Source: an uncultured Chloroflexota bacterium
GTDB taxonomy: Bacteria > Chloroflexota > Dehalococcoidia > UBA3495
Length of the DNA stretch: 12,051 nt
Direction of reading: 5' to 3'
Assembly: GCA_913020235.1 (NCBI GenBank)
Contig: CAJWBT010000035.1
Coordinates: 1 to 12,051, forward strand
The translations under genes were made by a program, and so were the position numbers. Shown here piece after piece: positions 6,307 to 12,051 of the stretch (the first letter of the stretch is position 1; the number at the start of each line of letters is the position of its first letter). A model generated the notes under the pieces. The model was not told the origin of the DNA and did no database searches. It worked only from the letters and a program-made list of their open reading frames with translations.

Positions 6307-7848
6307 ATGATCCGTTTCAAATTGATTGTGCTCTTCGTCGCCGTGGGCGCCGGCTTGCTCGTTCAGCCCGTCTACGCCCACGGCTTCGGCGATCGGTACG
6401 ACCTCCCCGTGCCCCTCAGCTACTTCATGGCTGGGGGCGCCGCCGCCGTCATCTTGTCCTTTGTCCTTATCGGCGCCGTGGCCAGGGGAGAGGTCAGGCA
6501 CTTTGACTACCCTCGCCTCGACCTGCTCCGCTACTCCTGGGTCCGGGTGGCGCTGAGCCGGCCGGCATTGTTCCCGGTCAAGCTCTTGGCCGTCGCCCTC
6601 CTGGGCCTGGTGGTGGCCACGGGCCTGTTCGGTGACACTCGACCGGTGGACAATTTCGCCCCCACCTTCATCTGGGTTATATGGTGGGTGGGATTGGGCT
6701 TTTTCGTGGCCCTGTTCGGCAACCTGTGGGCCTTGATCAACCCGTGGAAGATTCTCTACGGTTGGGCGAAAGCCCTTCACGAGTTGGTGCGGCCCGGCCG
6801 GGAGATGGGGTTGAACTTGGAGTACCCCCAAAGGCTGGGCGTCTGGCCCGCGGTGGCCCTCTTCTTCGCCTTCGCCTGGGCCGAGAATGCCTTTGGCGAA
6901 AGCGCCGACCCCCGGCGGCTGGCGGCGATGGTCATTTCCTACAGTACCGTAACCCTGGGCGGCATGTTCGTCTTCGGCAAGCATCAATGGCTGCGTCGCG
7001 GGGAAGCCTTTTCCGTTGTGTTTGGCTTTCTGTCCCGGTTTTCCATTACCGAGGTCCGGGTGACCCAACCGGAGGTGTGCCGTGATTGCGAAGCTACGTG
7101 CGAAGGCGAAGGTGGCCAGTGTGTGGACTGCTACGAGTGCTTGGAGTACGCAGAGCACCGGGAGCTTAACCTCCGTCCCCCGGCGGTGGGTTTGAACCAC
7201 CCGGGCCGGGTGACCGGCGACGTCATGGCCATGGTGCTGCTGATACTGGCCACAGTAACTTTCGACGGCTTCGGGGCCACGCCGGAGTGGCTGGAAGTCC
7301 AGAGCTATTTCATCAACCGGTTTCCAAATCTGACGTCAGAGGTCCTCAACGGGCTCACCATCGCCAACACCCTCGGCCTTATTGGGGTACCCGCGACCTT
7401 CGCGACCCTCTACCTGAGCTTCGCCTACCTGATGCACCGGTCCGTTGGGAAGCGGACCGGGGTTCTTGCTCTGGCCAAGGCGTTCGTGTTCTCCCTGATA
7501 CCCATCGCCCTGGCGTACAACTTCGCCCACTTCCTCAGCTTCTTGCTGATCCAGGGACAGCAGATCATCCCCCTGGCGTCCGACCCCTTTGGCGTTGGGT
7601 GGGACCTCTTCGGCACCGCTGATTACGTGATAGACATCGGCGTCATCAACGCCCGGTTCGTCTGGTTCTTCTCCGTAGCGGCGATTGTGACTGGTCACGT
7701 GATCGCCGTTTACCTGGCCCACGTCCGGGCCGGGCTGCTCTTCGGCAGCAGAAGCCTGGTGGTCAAGAGCCAGCTACCAATGCTGGGGCTGATGGTACTA
7801 TATACCGTGGTCAGCCTGTGGATTATCTCCCGCCCCATCGTGGAGTGA
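6307..7848 (+). CDS. Polytopic membrane protein with a six-Cys loop ('fenitrothion hydrolase'-like family)
   Basis: A 513-residue membrane protein with a signal peptide (1-24, ending VYA) and then a mature N-terminus of His25-Gly-Phe-Gly-Asp-Arg-Tyr-Asp. It has roughly ten or more hydrophobic helices across 38-510. A soluble loop at 258-284 carries six cysteines in a CxxCx3Cx6CxxCxxC pattern, followed by ELNLRPP; this suggests a metal or Fe-S site. Proteins with this start (HGFGxRYDLPVPL) and Cys loop are often annotated in databases as fenitrothion hydrolase. That label comes from a two-subunit organophosphate hydrolase and probably does not describe the native role. An AGGGTGG ribosome site (6296-6302) precedes the ATG. 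The next gene is CtaG, a frequent neighbour of this family as far as I recall, so a role in copper or oxidase biogenesis is plausible but unproven. Confidence 0.72.
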   Translation: MIRFKLIVLFVAVGAGLLVQPVYAHGFGDRYDLPVPLSYFMAGGAAAVILSFVLIGAVARGEVRHFDYPRLDLLRYSWVRVALSRPALFPVKLLAVALLGLVVATGLFGDTRPVDNFAPTFIWVIWWVGLGFFVALFGNLWALINPWKILYGWAKALHELVRPGREMGLNLEYPQRLGVWPAVALFFAFAWAENAFGESADPRRLAAMVISYSTVTLGGMFVFGKHQWLRRGEAFSVVFGFLSRFSITEVRVTQPEVCRDCEATCEGEGGQCVDCYECLEYAEHRELNLRPPAVGLNHPGRVTGDVMAMVLLILATVTFDGFGATPEWLEVQSYFINRFPNLTSEVLNGLTIANTLGLIGVPATFATLYLSFAYLMHRSVGKRTGVLALAKAFVFSLIPIALAYNFAHFLSFLLIQGQQIIPLASDPFGVGWDLFGTADYVIDIGVINARFVWFFSVAAIVTGHVIAVYLAHVRAGLLFGSRSLVVKSQLPMLGLMVLYTVVSLWIISRPIVE

Positions 7849-7970
7849 CCACCCGCCGGATGGGTCGATCCAACGGGAGACGGTCCCGGCTTTCGGTTGG
7901 TTTGAATGCGCTGCCGGACGCTCCGGCCGGACCTCTTCGGACCATACGCAAGAGACGCGCGGTGTCGGAC

Positions 7971-8939
7971 ATGAGCTTCAGGTCCTGGTGGTTCAGCCTG
8001 GTTGCGCTGGCCGTGGTGCTGCTATGGTTTCTCGGTGTGCCCCCGGCGCACGCCCACGGCGGCGTTGATTCCGGGCAGAGTGTTGGGGCAGCCTGGAACT
8101 GGGAGCCCACCGTCCCCCTGGGCATCCTTCTGGCCGGAGCCCTGTACGTGGCCGGGCTGCGGAACTGGAAGAACCCCAGCCATCCCGTCAACTCCTGGCG
8201 GCGGGTTTCTTTCTTCGCCGGGCTCGGCGCCATTCTTCTGGCGCTGCAGTCGCCCCTCGACCCCCTTTCGGACCACCTCTTCCTGGCGCATCAGGTACAG
8301 CACCTGCTGCTCCGGATGGTGGGGCCGCCCCTCATCCTGCTGGGCGCGCCCCTCACGCCCCTGCTGCGAGGGCTGCCGGTAGCCGCACGGCAGCAGGTGG
8401 TCCGGCCCTTGGCCGGGAACCCGGCCCTTCGACGCCTCTACGCCTTTCTCACCCACCCCATGGTGGCCGCGCTGTTGTTCTTGGGCACCCTGTTCTTCTG
8501 GCAGGGGCAGGGTCCCCACAACCTCTCCTTGAGGAACGACATCGTCCACTACCTCATGCACCTGTCCATGCTGTTCAGCGGCATTCTCTTCTGGTGGGTG
8601 ATAATCGACCCGAAGCCGCACCGCTCCCGGATGCCTTACGTGGCCCGGGCCCTCTACCTCGGCTTTCAAATCTTCCCCAACACACTCCTGGGCGCGATAG
8701 TGACCTTTTCTCCCGGCGTTCTCTACACCGCCTACGGGGAAGTGGAAAGGCTGTGGGGCATATCCCTGATGGCTGACCAGGCGATAGGCGGGACCATACT
8801 GTGGATACCCGGGGATATGATGTTCCTGATCGCCGCGGGCATCATGGTGGGGTTGTGGCTCCGGCAGGAGGAAGAGAAGGGCCGCGCCGGTGCGGCCCTT
8901 CCCCGGCCGGTTTCTTCGCCTGGCCCACCGGGTAGATAG
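7971..8939 (+). CDS. ctaG: CtaG-type cytochrome c oxidase assembly factor (caa3 CtaG family)
   Basis: A 322-residue polytopic membrane protein of the caa3-type CtaG family (PF09678). A signal peptide (about 8-28) ends in AHA, so the mature protein starts His29-Gly-Gly. About seven helices follow. Family marks include SPLDPLSDHLFLAHQVQHLLL (His102, His108, His111), PPLILLGAPLTPLLRG, VHYLMHLSMLFSGILFWW (His193, His197), and LMADQAIGGTILWIPG near the end. CtaG proteins help copper insertion into haem-copper oxidases, and some members act in copper homeostasis. The frame is open back to an ATG at 7818, inside the previous gene. I chose 7971 because it begins directly before the signal peptide, although its ribosome site is poor; a GTG at 7962 is also possible. 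No oxidase subunits are in the window. Confidence 0.85.
   Translation: MSFRSWWFSLVALAVVLLWFLGVPPAHAHGGVDSGQSVGAAWNWEPTVPLGILLAGALYVAGLRNWKNPSHPVNSWRRVSFFAGLGAILLALQSPLDPLSDHLFLAHQVQHLLLRMVGPPLILLGAPLTPLLRGLPVAARQQVVRPLAGNPALRRLYAFLTHPMVAALLFLGTLFFWQGQGPHNLSLRNDIVHYLMHLSMLFSGILFWWVIIDPKPHRSRMPYVARALYLGFQIFPNTLLGAIVTFSPGVLYTAYGEVERLWGISLMADQAIGGTILWIPGDMMFLIAAGIMVGLWLRQEEEKGRAGAALPRPVSSPGPPGR
8879..8898 (+). terminator. GC-rich hairpin inside the 3' end of ctaG
   Basis: GGGCCGC (8879-8885) and GCGGCCC (8892-8898) form a perfect 7-bp stem with a 6-nt loop, overlapping the codons of the cytoplasmic tail of CtaG. Only a short pyrimidine stretch (TTCCCC) follows, so it is a weak terminator candidate or an mRNA-stabilising hairpin. 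Confidence 0.3.
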
Positions 8940-8961
8940 GGCTTGGCTCCGGCCGGTTCTC

Positions 8962-8990
8962 TTGACAACCGCACCGGTTTCGTAGATGGT
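8962..8990 (+). promoter_or_regulatory. Possible promoter of the SDR genes
   Basis: A perfect TTGACA (8962-8967) lies 85 nt before the first SDR start. The -10 position at 17 nt spacing is poor (GATGGT, 8985-8990); TAGATG at 15 nt spacing is the alternative. Confidence 0.3.
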
Positions 8991-9051
8991 ACCCATACGG
9001 CCTACCACTCAGAAACACGAAGATTTGGACAAATAGGCGAGGAGCGGTCCG

Positions 9052-9870
9052 ATGCCAGAACGACGCCCCAGGTTGGAAGGAAAGGTTGCCATCGTCACCG
9101 GCGCAGGGTCCAGCGGCGATGGTATAGGCAACGGCAAGGCCACCGCGGTGCTGTTCGCCCGTGAAGGGGCCAAGGTGCTGTTGGTGGACCTGGTAAAGGA
9201 GAGGGCCGAGGAAACCTTGGCCATGATCCAGGAGGAAGAGGGTGTCGCCTCCGTGTTTCAGGCCGACGTCACCACCGCCGCGGACTGCCGCCGCATGGTG
9301 GGGGCAGCCATGGAGCGGTACGGGCGTCTGGACATCCTGGACAACAACGTGGGCATATCGCAGCGGGGAACGGTGGTGGACGTTAGCGAGGAGGACTGGG
9401 ACCGGGTAATGACGGTCAACATCAAGACCATGGTGCTGGCGAGCCAGGCGGCCATCCCCCTCATGATCGAGAGCGGAGGAGGAGGCGCCATCATCAACAT
9501 ATCCTCCATCGCCGGGCTGCGGGCCCACAGCAGCACCCCATATAGCGTGTCCAAAGCCGGTGTCATCGGCCTGACTTTCTCCATGGCCGCGGACCACGCC
9601 AAGGACAACATCCGGGTCAACTGCATCGCTCCCGGTCTCCTCTACACGCCAATGACGGCCCCTCGGATGACCTCGGACCTGCGGGAGCACCGGAAGAACG
9701 CCGCCCCGCTGGCCACCGAGGGCACCGGCTGGGACGTGGGGTACGCGGCCGTCTACCTGGCCAGCGACGAAGCGCGGTGGGTTACCGGGATCGTGCTGCC
9801 GGTGGAGGCCGGGCTCCTGGCGGTGACCCCGGCCACCTTTGCCCCCATGGATCAGCAGAGGCGGCACTAG
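9052..9870 (+). CDS. Short-chain dehydrogenase/reductase (SDR), divergent cofactor loop
   Basis: A 272-residue classical SDR with a Rossmann fold that oxidises or reduces an alcohol or ketone with NAD(P). The glycine motif is TGAGSSGDGIGNG (17-28), longer than the usual TGxxxGxG. Asp46 at the end of the second strand favours NAD(H). The catalytic set is Asn123, Ser152, Tyr164 and Lys168 (YSVSK). The usual NNAG reads NNVG (98-101), and CIAPGLLYTP is the PG motif. Compared with ordinary members, the C-terminus carries about 15 extra residues and lacks the usual DGG ending, having VEAGLL instead. A GAGGAG ribosome site (9039-9044) lies 7 nt before the ATG. The next gene is a related SDR, and EDWDRVM is shared word for word. 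The substrate cannot be told from sequence. Confidence 0.88.
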   Translation: MPERRPRLEGKVAIVTGAGSSGDGIGNGKATAVLFAREGAKVLLVDLVKERAEETLAMIQEEEGVASVFQADVTTAADCRRMVGAAMERYGRLDILDNNVGISQRGTVVDVSEEDWDRVMTVNIKTMVLASQAAIPLMIESGGGGAIINISSIAGLRAHSSTPYSVSKAGVIGLTFSMAADHAKDNIRVNCIAPGLLYTPMTAPRMTSDLREHRKNAAPLATEGTGWDVGYAAVYLASDEARWVTGIVLPVEAGLLAVTPATFAPMDQQRRH

Positions 9871-9982
9871 CCTATGCCCCGGATTGCTCCGGTGACCCCA
9901 GAGGCACGCCCTGAGTTTGCTGAAGGCCACGTCTGACTCATCGCGGACCTGACCGGAAGCAGCGGGTATTGGGAGGCTCGGC

Positions 9983-10735
9983 TTGAGGCTTGAAGGAAAG
10001 GTAGCGTTCATCAGCGGGGGCGCCAGGGGCATGGGCGCCGCCGAGGCCCTCATGTTCGCCAGGGAGGGGGCCAAGGTTGCCATCGGGGACCTGCTCGAAG
10101 ACGAAGGCCGGAAGGTGGTGGAGCAGATCGCCGAGGCCGGCGGCCAGGCCCTGTTTGTTCGTCTGGACGTGACCAGCGAGTCCGGTTGGCAGAGAGCCGT
10201 CGCGGCCACGGTTGGGGCTTTCGGCAAGCTTGATGTGCTGGTGAACAACGCCGGCATCCGCGCTCAGGGCAGGGTGGAGGATGTCACCGTGGAAGACTGG
10301 GACCGGGTGATGAACGTGAACGCCAAGGGGACCTTCCTGGGCACCAAGGCCGCCATCCCCGAGATGCGCCGGGCCGGCGGCGGCTCCATCATCAACATCT
10401 CTTCTCAGCTGGGGTTGGTGGGGAACGCCTCGAGCAGTCCCCAATACCACGCATCCAAAGGCGCGGTAAGGCTGTTCACCAAGGCCGCGGCCATTCAGTA
10501 CGCCAAGGACGCCATCCGGGTCAACTCAGTACACCCGGGTCCCATCGCAACCCCAATGACCGAGGCGGGACGGGCCGATCCCAAGCGATACGAGAAGATG
10601 GTTTCCGGCATTCCCCTGGGCCGGTACGGTGAGTCCGAGGACGTGGCTTACGGCGTACTGTTCCTGGCGTCCAACGAATCGTCCTTCATGACCGGCAGCG
10701 AGCTGGTCATTGACGGCGGCTGGACGGCGCAGTAA
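9983..10735 (+). CDS. Short-chain dehydrogenase/reductase (SDR), classical type
   Basis: A 250-residue classical SDR, the usual length for the family. It has the glycine motif SGGARGMG (11-18), Asp36 for NAD(H) preference, NNAG (88-91), catalytic Asn113, Ser141, Tyr155 and Lys159 (YHASK), the motif HPGPIATPM (184-192), and the canonical ending LVIDGGWTAQ. The reading starts at TTG (9983), 6 nt after GGGAGG (9971-9976), and this places the first strand (LEGKVAFISGG) correctly; no ATG fits. It resembles the 3-alpha/20-beta-hydroxysteroid and cyclohexanol-dehydrogenase-like SDRs, but the substrate is unknown. It lies 112 bp after the first SDR, likely in the same unit, and converges on the zinc-ribbon gene 16 bp away. 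Confidence 0.92.
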   Translation: MRLEGKVAFISGGARGMGAAEALMFAREGAKVAIGDLLEDEGRKVVEQIAEAGGQALFVRLDVTSESGWQRAVAATVGAFGKLDVLVNNAGIRAQGRVEDVTVEDWDRVMNVNAKGTFLGTKAAIPEMRRAGGGSIINISSQLGLVGNASSSPQYHASKGAVRLFTKAAAIQYAKDAIRVNSVHPGPIATPMTEAGRADPKRYEKMVSGIPLGRYGESEDVAYGVLFLASNESSFMTGSELVIDGGWTAQ

Positions 10736-10751
10736 GGGGGGAGGCTGCGGG

Positions 10752-11168
10752 TCAATCCGCGCTCTCCTCGCGCTCGATATTGGCGCGCAGGTCGTTGAGC
10801 CGTTCCCGGACGATGCGGATCTGCCGCGGACCCCGGCTCAACAACACCGAGATTTCCCGGACGGTCCTCCCTTCGTCAAGAAGGCGAATGGCCTCCCGGT
10901 TTCTCCTCCACCACCGGTGTTCGCTGCGGGCTTTGGCTGAGATCACGGAGTTGATGTCTCGGGCAGCCCGTCTGCCCCGGCGCTTCGCTCCGTCCACAGC
11001 TACGCCCACCGGGACCAACACCCGAACGGGCCGGTCCGCCACTGGGCGACGTTCCGTGGGCGGTGGCAGGGGATAGTAATACCTGCCACATTGCCAGCAA
11101 CGCCATTCGTCCACGTCCAACACCAGGTCACCACCGCACTTTCGGCAGGATTTGAGCTTACACAACAT
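10752..11168 (-). CDS. Zinc-ribbon protein with a C-terminal helix-turn-helix
   Basis: A 138-residue basic protein. Residues 8-27 form a zinc ribbon, CxxC (Cys8, Cys11) and CxxC (Cys24, Cys27), with the text SCRKCGG...WRCWQCGRYY. A Pro-rich linker and a strongly basic stretch (AKRRGRRAAR, 61-70) follow. Residues 91-123 (AIRLLDEGRTVREISVLLSRGPRQIRIVRERL) look like a helix-turn-helix of the sigma region 4 or resolvase kind, so DNA binding is likely. I cannot name the family. The frame extends to an ATG at 11216, but the start at 11168 has GGGGGTG (11175-11181) 6 nt upstream and begins directly before the ribbon, so it is preferred. It may be a small regulator; targets are unknown. Confidence 0.6.
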   Translation of the reverse strand: MLCKLKSCRKCGGDLVLDVDEWRCWQCGRYYYPLPPPTERRPVADRPVRVLVPVGVAVDGAKRRGRRAARDINSVISAKARSEHRWWRRNREAIRLLDEGRTVREISVLLSRGPRQIRIVRERLNDLRANIEREESAD

Positions 11169-11173
11169 TCGAT

Positions 11174-11181
11174 TCACCCCC
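11174..11181 (-). promoter_or_regulatory. Ribosome binding site deciding the start of the zinc-ribbon gene
   Basis: On the minus strand, GGGGGTGA ends 5 nt before the ATG at 11168. It resembles the GGGGGTG core used by the selenoredoxin gene. The upstream ATG at 11216 has no such site. Confidence 0.5.
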
Positions 11182-11216
11182 CCGGACTGGCCCCAGGCCT
11201 CCGCCAATTGGTTCAC

Positions 11217-11511
11217 TCCATCCCGTTCTAGTTAAACCAATCCTGGCCCACCGAACCATGTCCGAGGACCCGCAAATCCTGTGCCTTTGGTCACATTTCA
11301 ACCTCGACCGCGGGGGATCGATGCAACTGGCTACTGAGGTGAAGTGAATGGGGTCGCCGAGGACGGGCCGGCAGCCGGAAGGTTTGCTTTGGGGGCCGTA
11401 TGTGTTTATCATTAGTTCCGCCAAAAGAAGAAACCTGTCCTTCAGCGCAAGGATGCTACTCTCTAAAAACGCACCGGCAAGAAGCAAACCGAGTGCGGGA
11501 GTTGAGCCGTC
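11217..11511. other. Divergent intergenic region without a gene
   Basis: 295 bp between the minus-strand zinc-ribbon gene and the plus-strand crotonase gene. I see no conserved reading frame, tRNA or long repeat. It holds a promoter candidate for the crotonase gene (11384-11412) and a lower-GC stretch at about 11400-11490. Confidence 0.5.
11384..11412 (+). promoter_or_regulatory. Possible sigma70 promoter of the crotonase gene
   Basis: TTGCTT (11384-11389) and TATCAT (11407-11412; 5 of 6 to TATAAT) are separated by 17 nt. The -35 box is weak (3 of 6). The leader to the ATG at 11512 would be about 90 nt. Confidence 0.4.
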
Positions 11512-12051
11512 ATGAGCTACGAGGTCATCAAAACCGACCGGGTGGACCGAGTCGCAATCATTACTTTGAATCGCCCCGAGGTGCTCAACGCCCTGAGCCT
11601 CCAATTGGTCCGGGAAGTGAACGAAGCCGTGACGGAGATGGAGCAGGACGACGATGTGGGGGCCATCATCCTCACGGGTTCTGGAGATCGGGCCTTCTCC
11701 GCGGGGGCGGACATTCACGAGAACCGGGAGCTTTCCCCCGAGGACCGCGACCGAATGACGGCGGACCGGGCAACGTACACCTGGCACCTGGCCACCTGCT
11801 CTAAACCGGTCATCGGCGCCATCAACGGGCTTTGCTACGGGGGCGGGACGGTAATGGCCACCTCCGTGGACCTCCTGCTGGGCTGCGAGAAGACCAGTTT
11901 CCGGTTCCTGGCGGTGAACTACGGCCAGATGAACGCCACCTGGAGTCTGCCCGTGCTGGTTGGCGTGCCCAGGGCCAAAGAGCTGCTCTACAGCGGCCGG
12001 GAGGTCTTCGCCGAAGAGGCGTACCGGATAGGGCTGCTGAACCACCTGGTG
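11512..12051 (+). CDS. Crotonase (enoyl-CoA hydratase/isomerase) family protein, 5' part, lacking both catalytic Glu
   Basis: The first 180 residues of a crotonase-fold protein, cut by the window end. It opens with VDRVAIITLNRPEVLNALSL and has the oxyanion-hole segments FSAGADIHE and the GGG turn in INGLCYGGGTV, as CoA-ester enzymes of this family do. It ends in YSGREVFAEEAYRIGLLNHLV, the usual late-domain motif. The two glutamates of enoyl-CoA hydratase are replaced: GGGCE reads GGGTV (Val), and QPE reads FLA (Ala). The usual GIIPGAGGTQ loop is QMNATWSLP here. Simple hydration is therefore unlikely; isomerase, hydrolase, decarboxylase or another CoA reaction is possible. A GGGAG ribosome site (11497-11501) lies 10 nt before the ATG. 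Confidence 0.85.
   Translation, partial: MSYEVIKTDRVDRVAIITLNRPEVLNALSLQLVREVNEAVTEMEQDDDVGAIILTGSGDRAFSAGADIHENRELSPEDRDRMTADRATYTWHLATCSKPVIGAINGLCYGGGTVMATSVDLLLGCEKTSFRFLAVNYGQMNATWSLPVLVGVPRAKELLYSGREVFAEEAYRIGLLNHLV

Noticed and set aside
6280..7200. A 306-codon minus-strand open frame.
   Set aside because: It is antisense to the well-supported membrane protein at 6307-7848, is rich in His, Gln and Gly, and has no domain.
7818..7970. An upstream ATG giving CtaG 51 extra residues.
   Set aside because: It begins inside the preceding gene, adds a basic unconserved stretch before a clear signal peptide, and has no ribosome site.
8022..9008. A 328-codon minus-strand open frame.
   Set aside because: It is antisense to ctaG, and its composition is that of a shadow frame.
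9879..9892. A CCGGA-TTGC-TCCGG hairpin after the first SDR.
   Set aside because: It has only 5 bp and no T-tract, and the second SDR follows in the same direction with its own ribosome site; it is too weak to call a terminator.
8842..10257. A 471-codon minus-strand open frame.
   Set aside because: It runs antisense across the end of ctaG and most of both SDR genes, has low-complexity composition and matches no family. It is a by-product of high GC content.
1..12051. CRISPR array, tRNA, rRNA or insertion sequence.
   Set aside because: I saw no spaced direct repeats, cloverleaf with CCA end, rRNA motif, transposase or terminal inverted repeats. No tRNA-Sec or Sec-machinery gene is in the window either.

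Overview
The window is GC-rich, densely coded bacterial DNA, mostly short convergent or co-directional transcription units. The gene content suggests an uncultured Chloroflexota such as a Dehalococcoidia/SAR202 relative: a DUF916-like surface protein, HGY-type cupredoxin lipoproteins, a 'fenitrothion hydrolase'-like membrane protein beside CtaG, and many SDR and crotonase genes. This assignment is inferred from gene content and base composition, not from a marker gene.

Layout. Positions 1-334 hold the 3' end of purL (+). It converges on a NYN-LOTUS putative ribonuclease (391-2097, -), which has a good promoter at 2136-2164. Positions 2176-2500 hold a decayed, multiply frameshifted redoxin gene. 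Next comes a co-directional envelope, copper and redox block (+): a small membrane ORF (2582-2737), an Ig-like secreted anchored protein (2734-4059), a His-rich membrane protein (4147-4626), a cupredoxin lipoprotein (4791-5492), a redoxin (5603-6205), a polytopic membrane protein with a six-Cys loop (6307-7848), and a CtaG-type copper/oxidase assembly protein (7971-8939). After that come two short-chain dehydrogenases (9052-9870 and 9983-10735, +), a convergent zinc-ribbon/HTH protein (10752-11168, -), and the 5' part of a crotonase-family gene (11512 to the window end).

Main discovery. The redoxin at 5603-6205 has an in-frame TGA (5870-5872) exactly where the family has the first Cys of its CxxC centre. 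The frame continues through the whole redoxin C-terminus to a normal stop. A stem-loop with a G-initiated apical loop (GUA, 5894-5896) lies 21 nt past the TGA, as in bacterial SECIS elements. I therefore annotate a 200-residue membrane-anchored selenoprotein with a UxxC centre (Sec90, Cys93). TGA ends most other genes here, so genome-wide recoding of TGA does not explain it. A second, decayed copy of the same redoxin lies 3.5 kb upstream.

How the genes may work together (inference). The membrane-anchored selenoredoxin, cupredoxin lipoprotein, His-rich membrane protein, Cys-loop membrane protein and CtaG protein are all predicted at or outside the cytoplasmic membrane. Together they look like a copper-handling and thiol-redox module, perhaps serving haem-copper oxidase assembly or copper-stress defence. 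The flanking SDR and crotonase genes look like separate metabolic genes of the acyl-CoA or alcohol-oxidation type.
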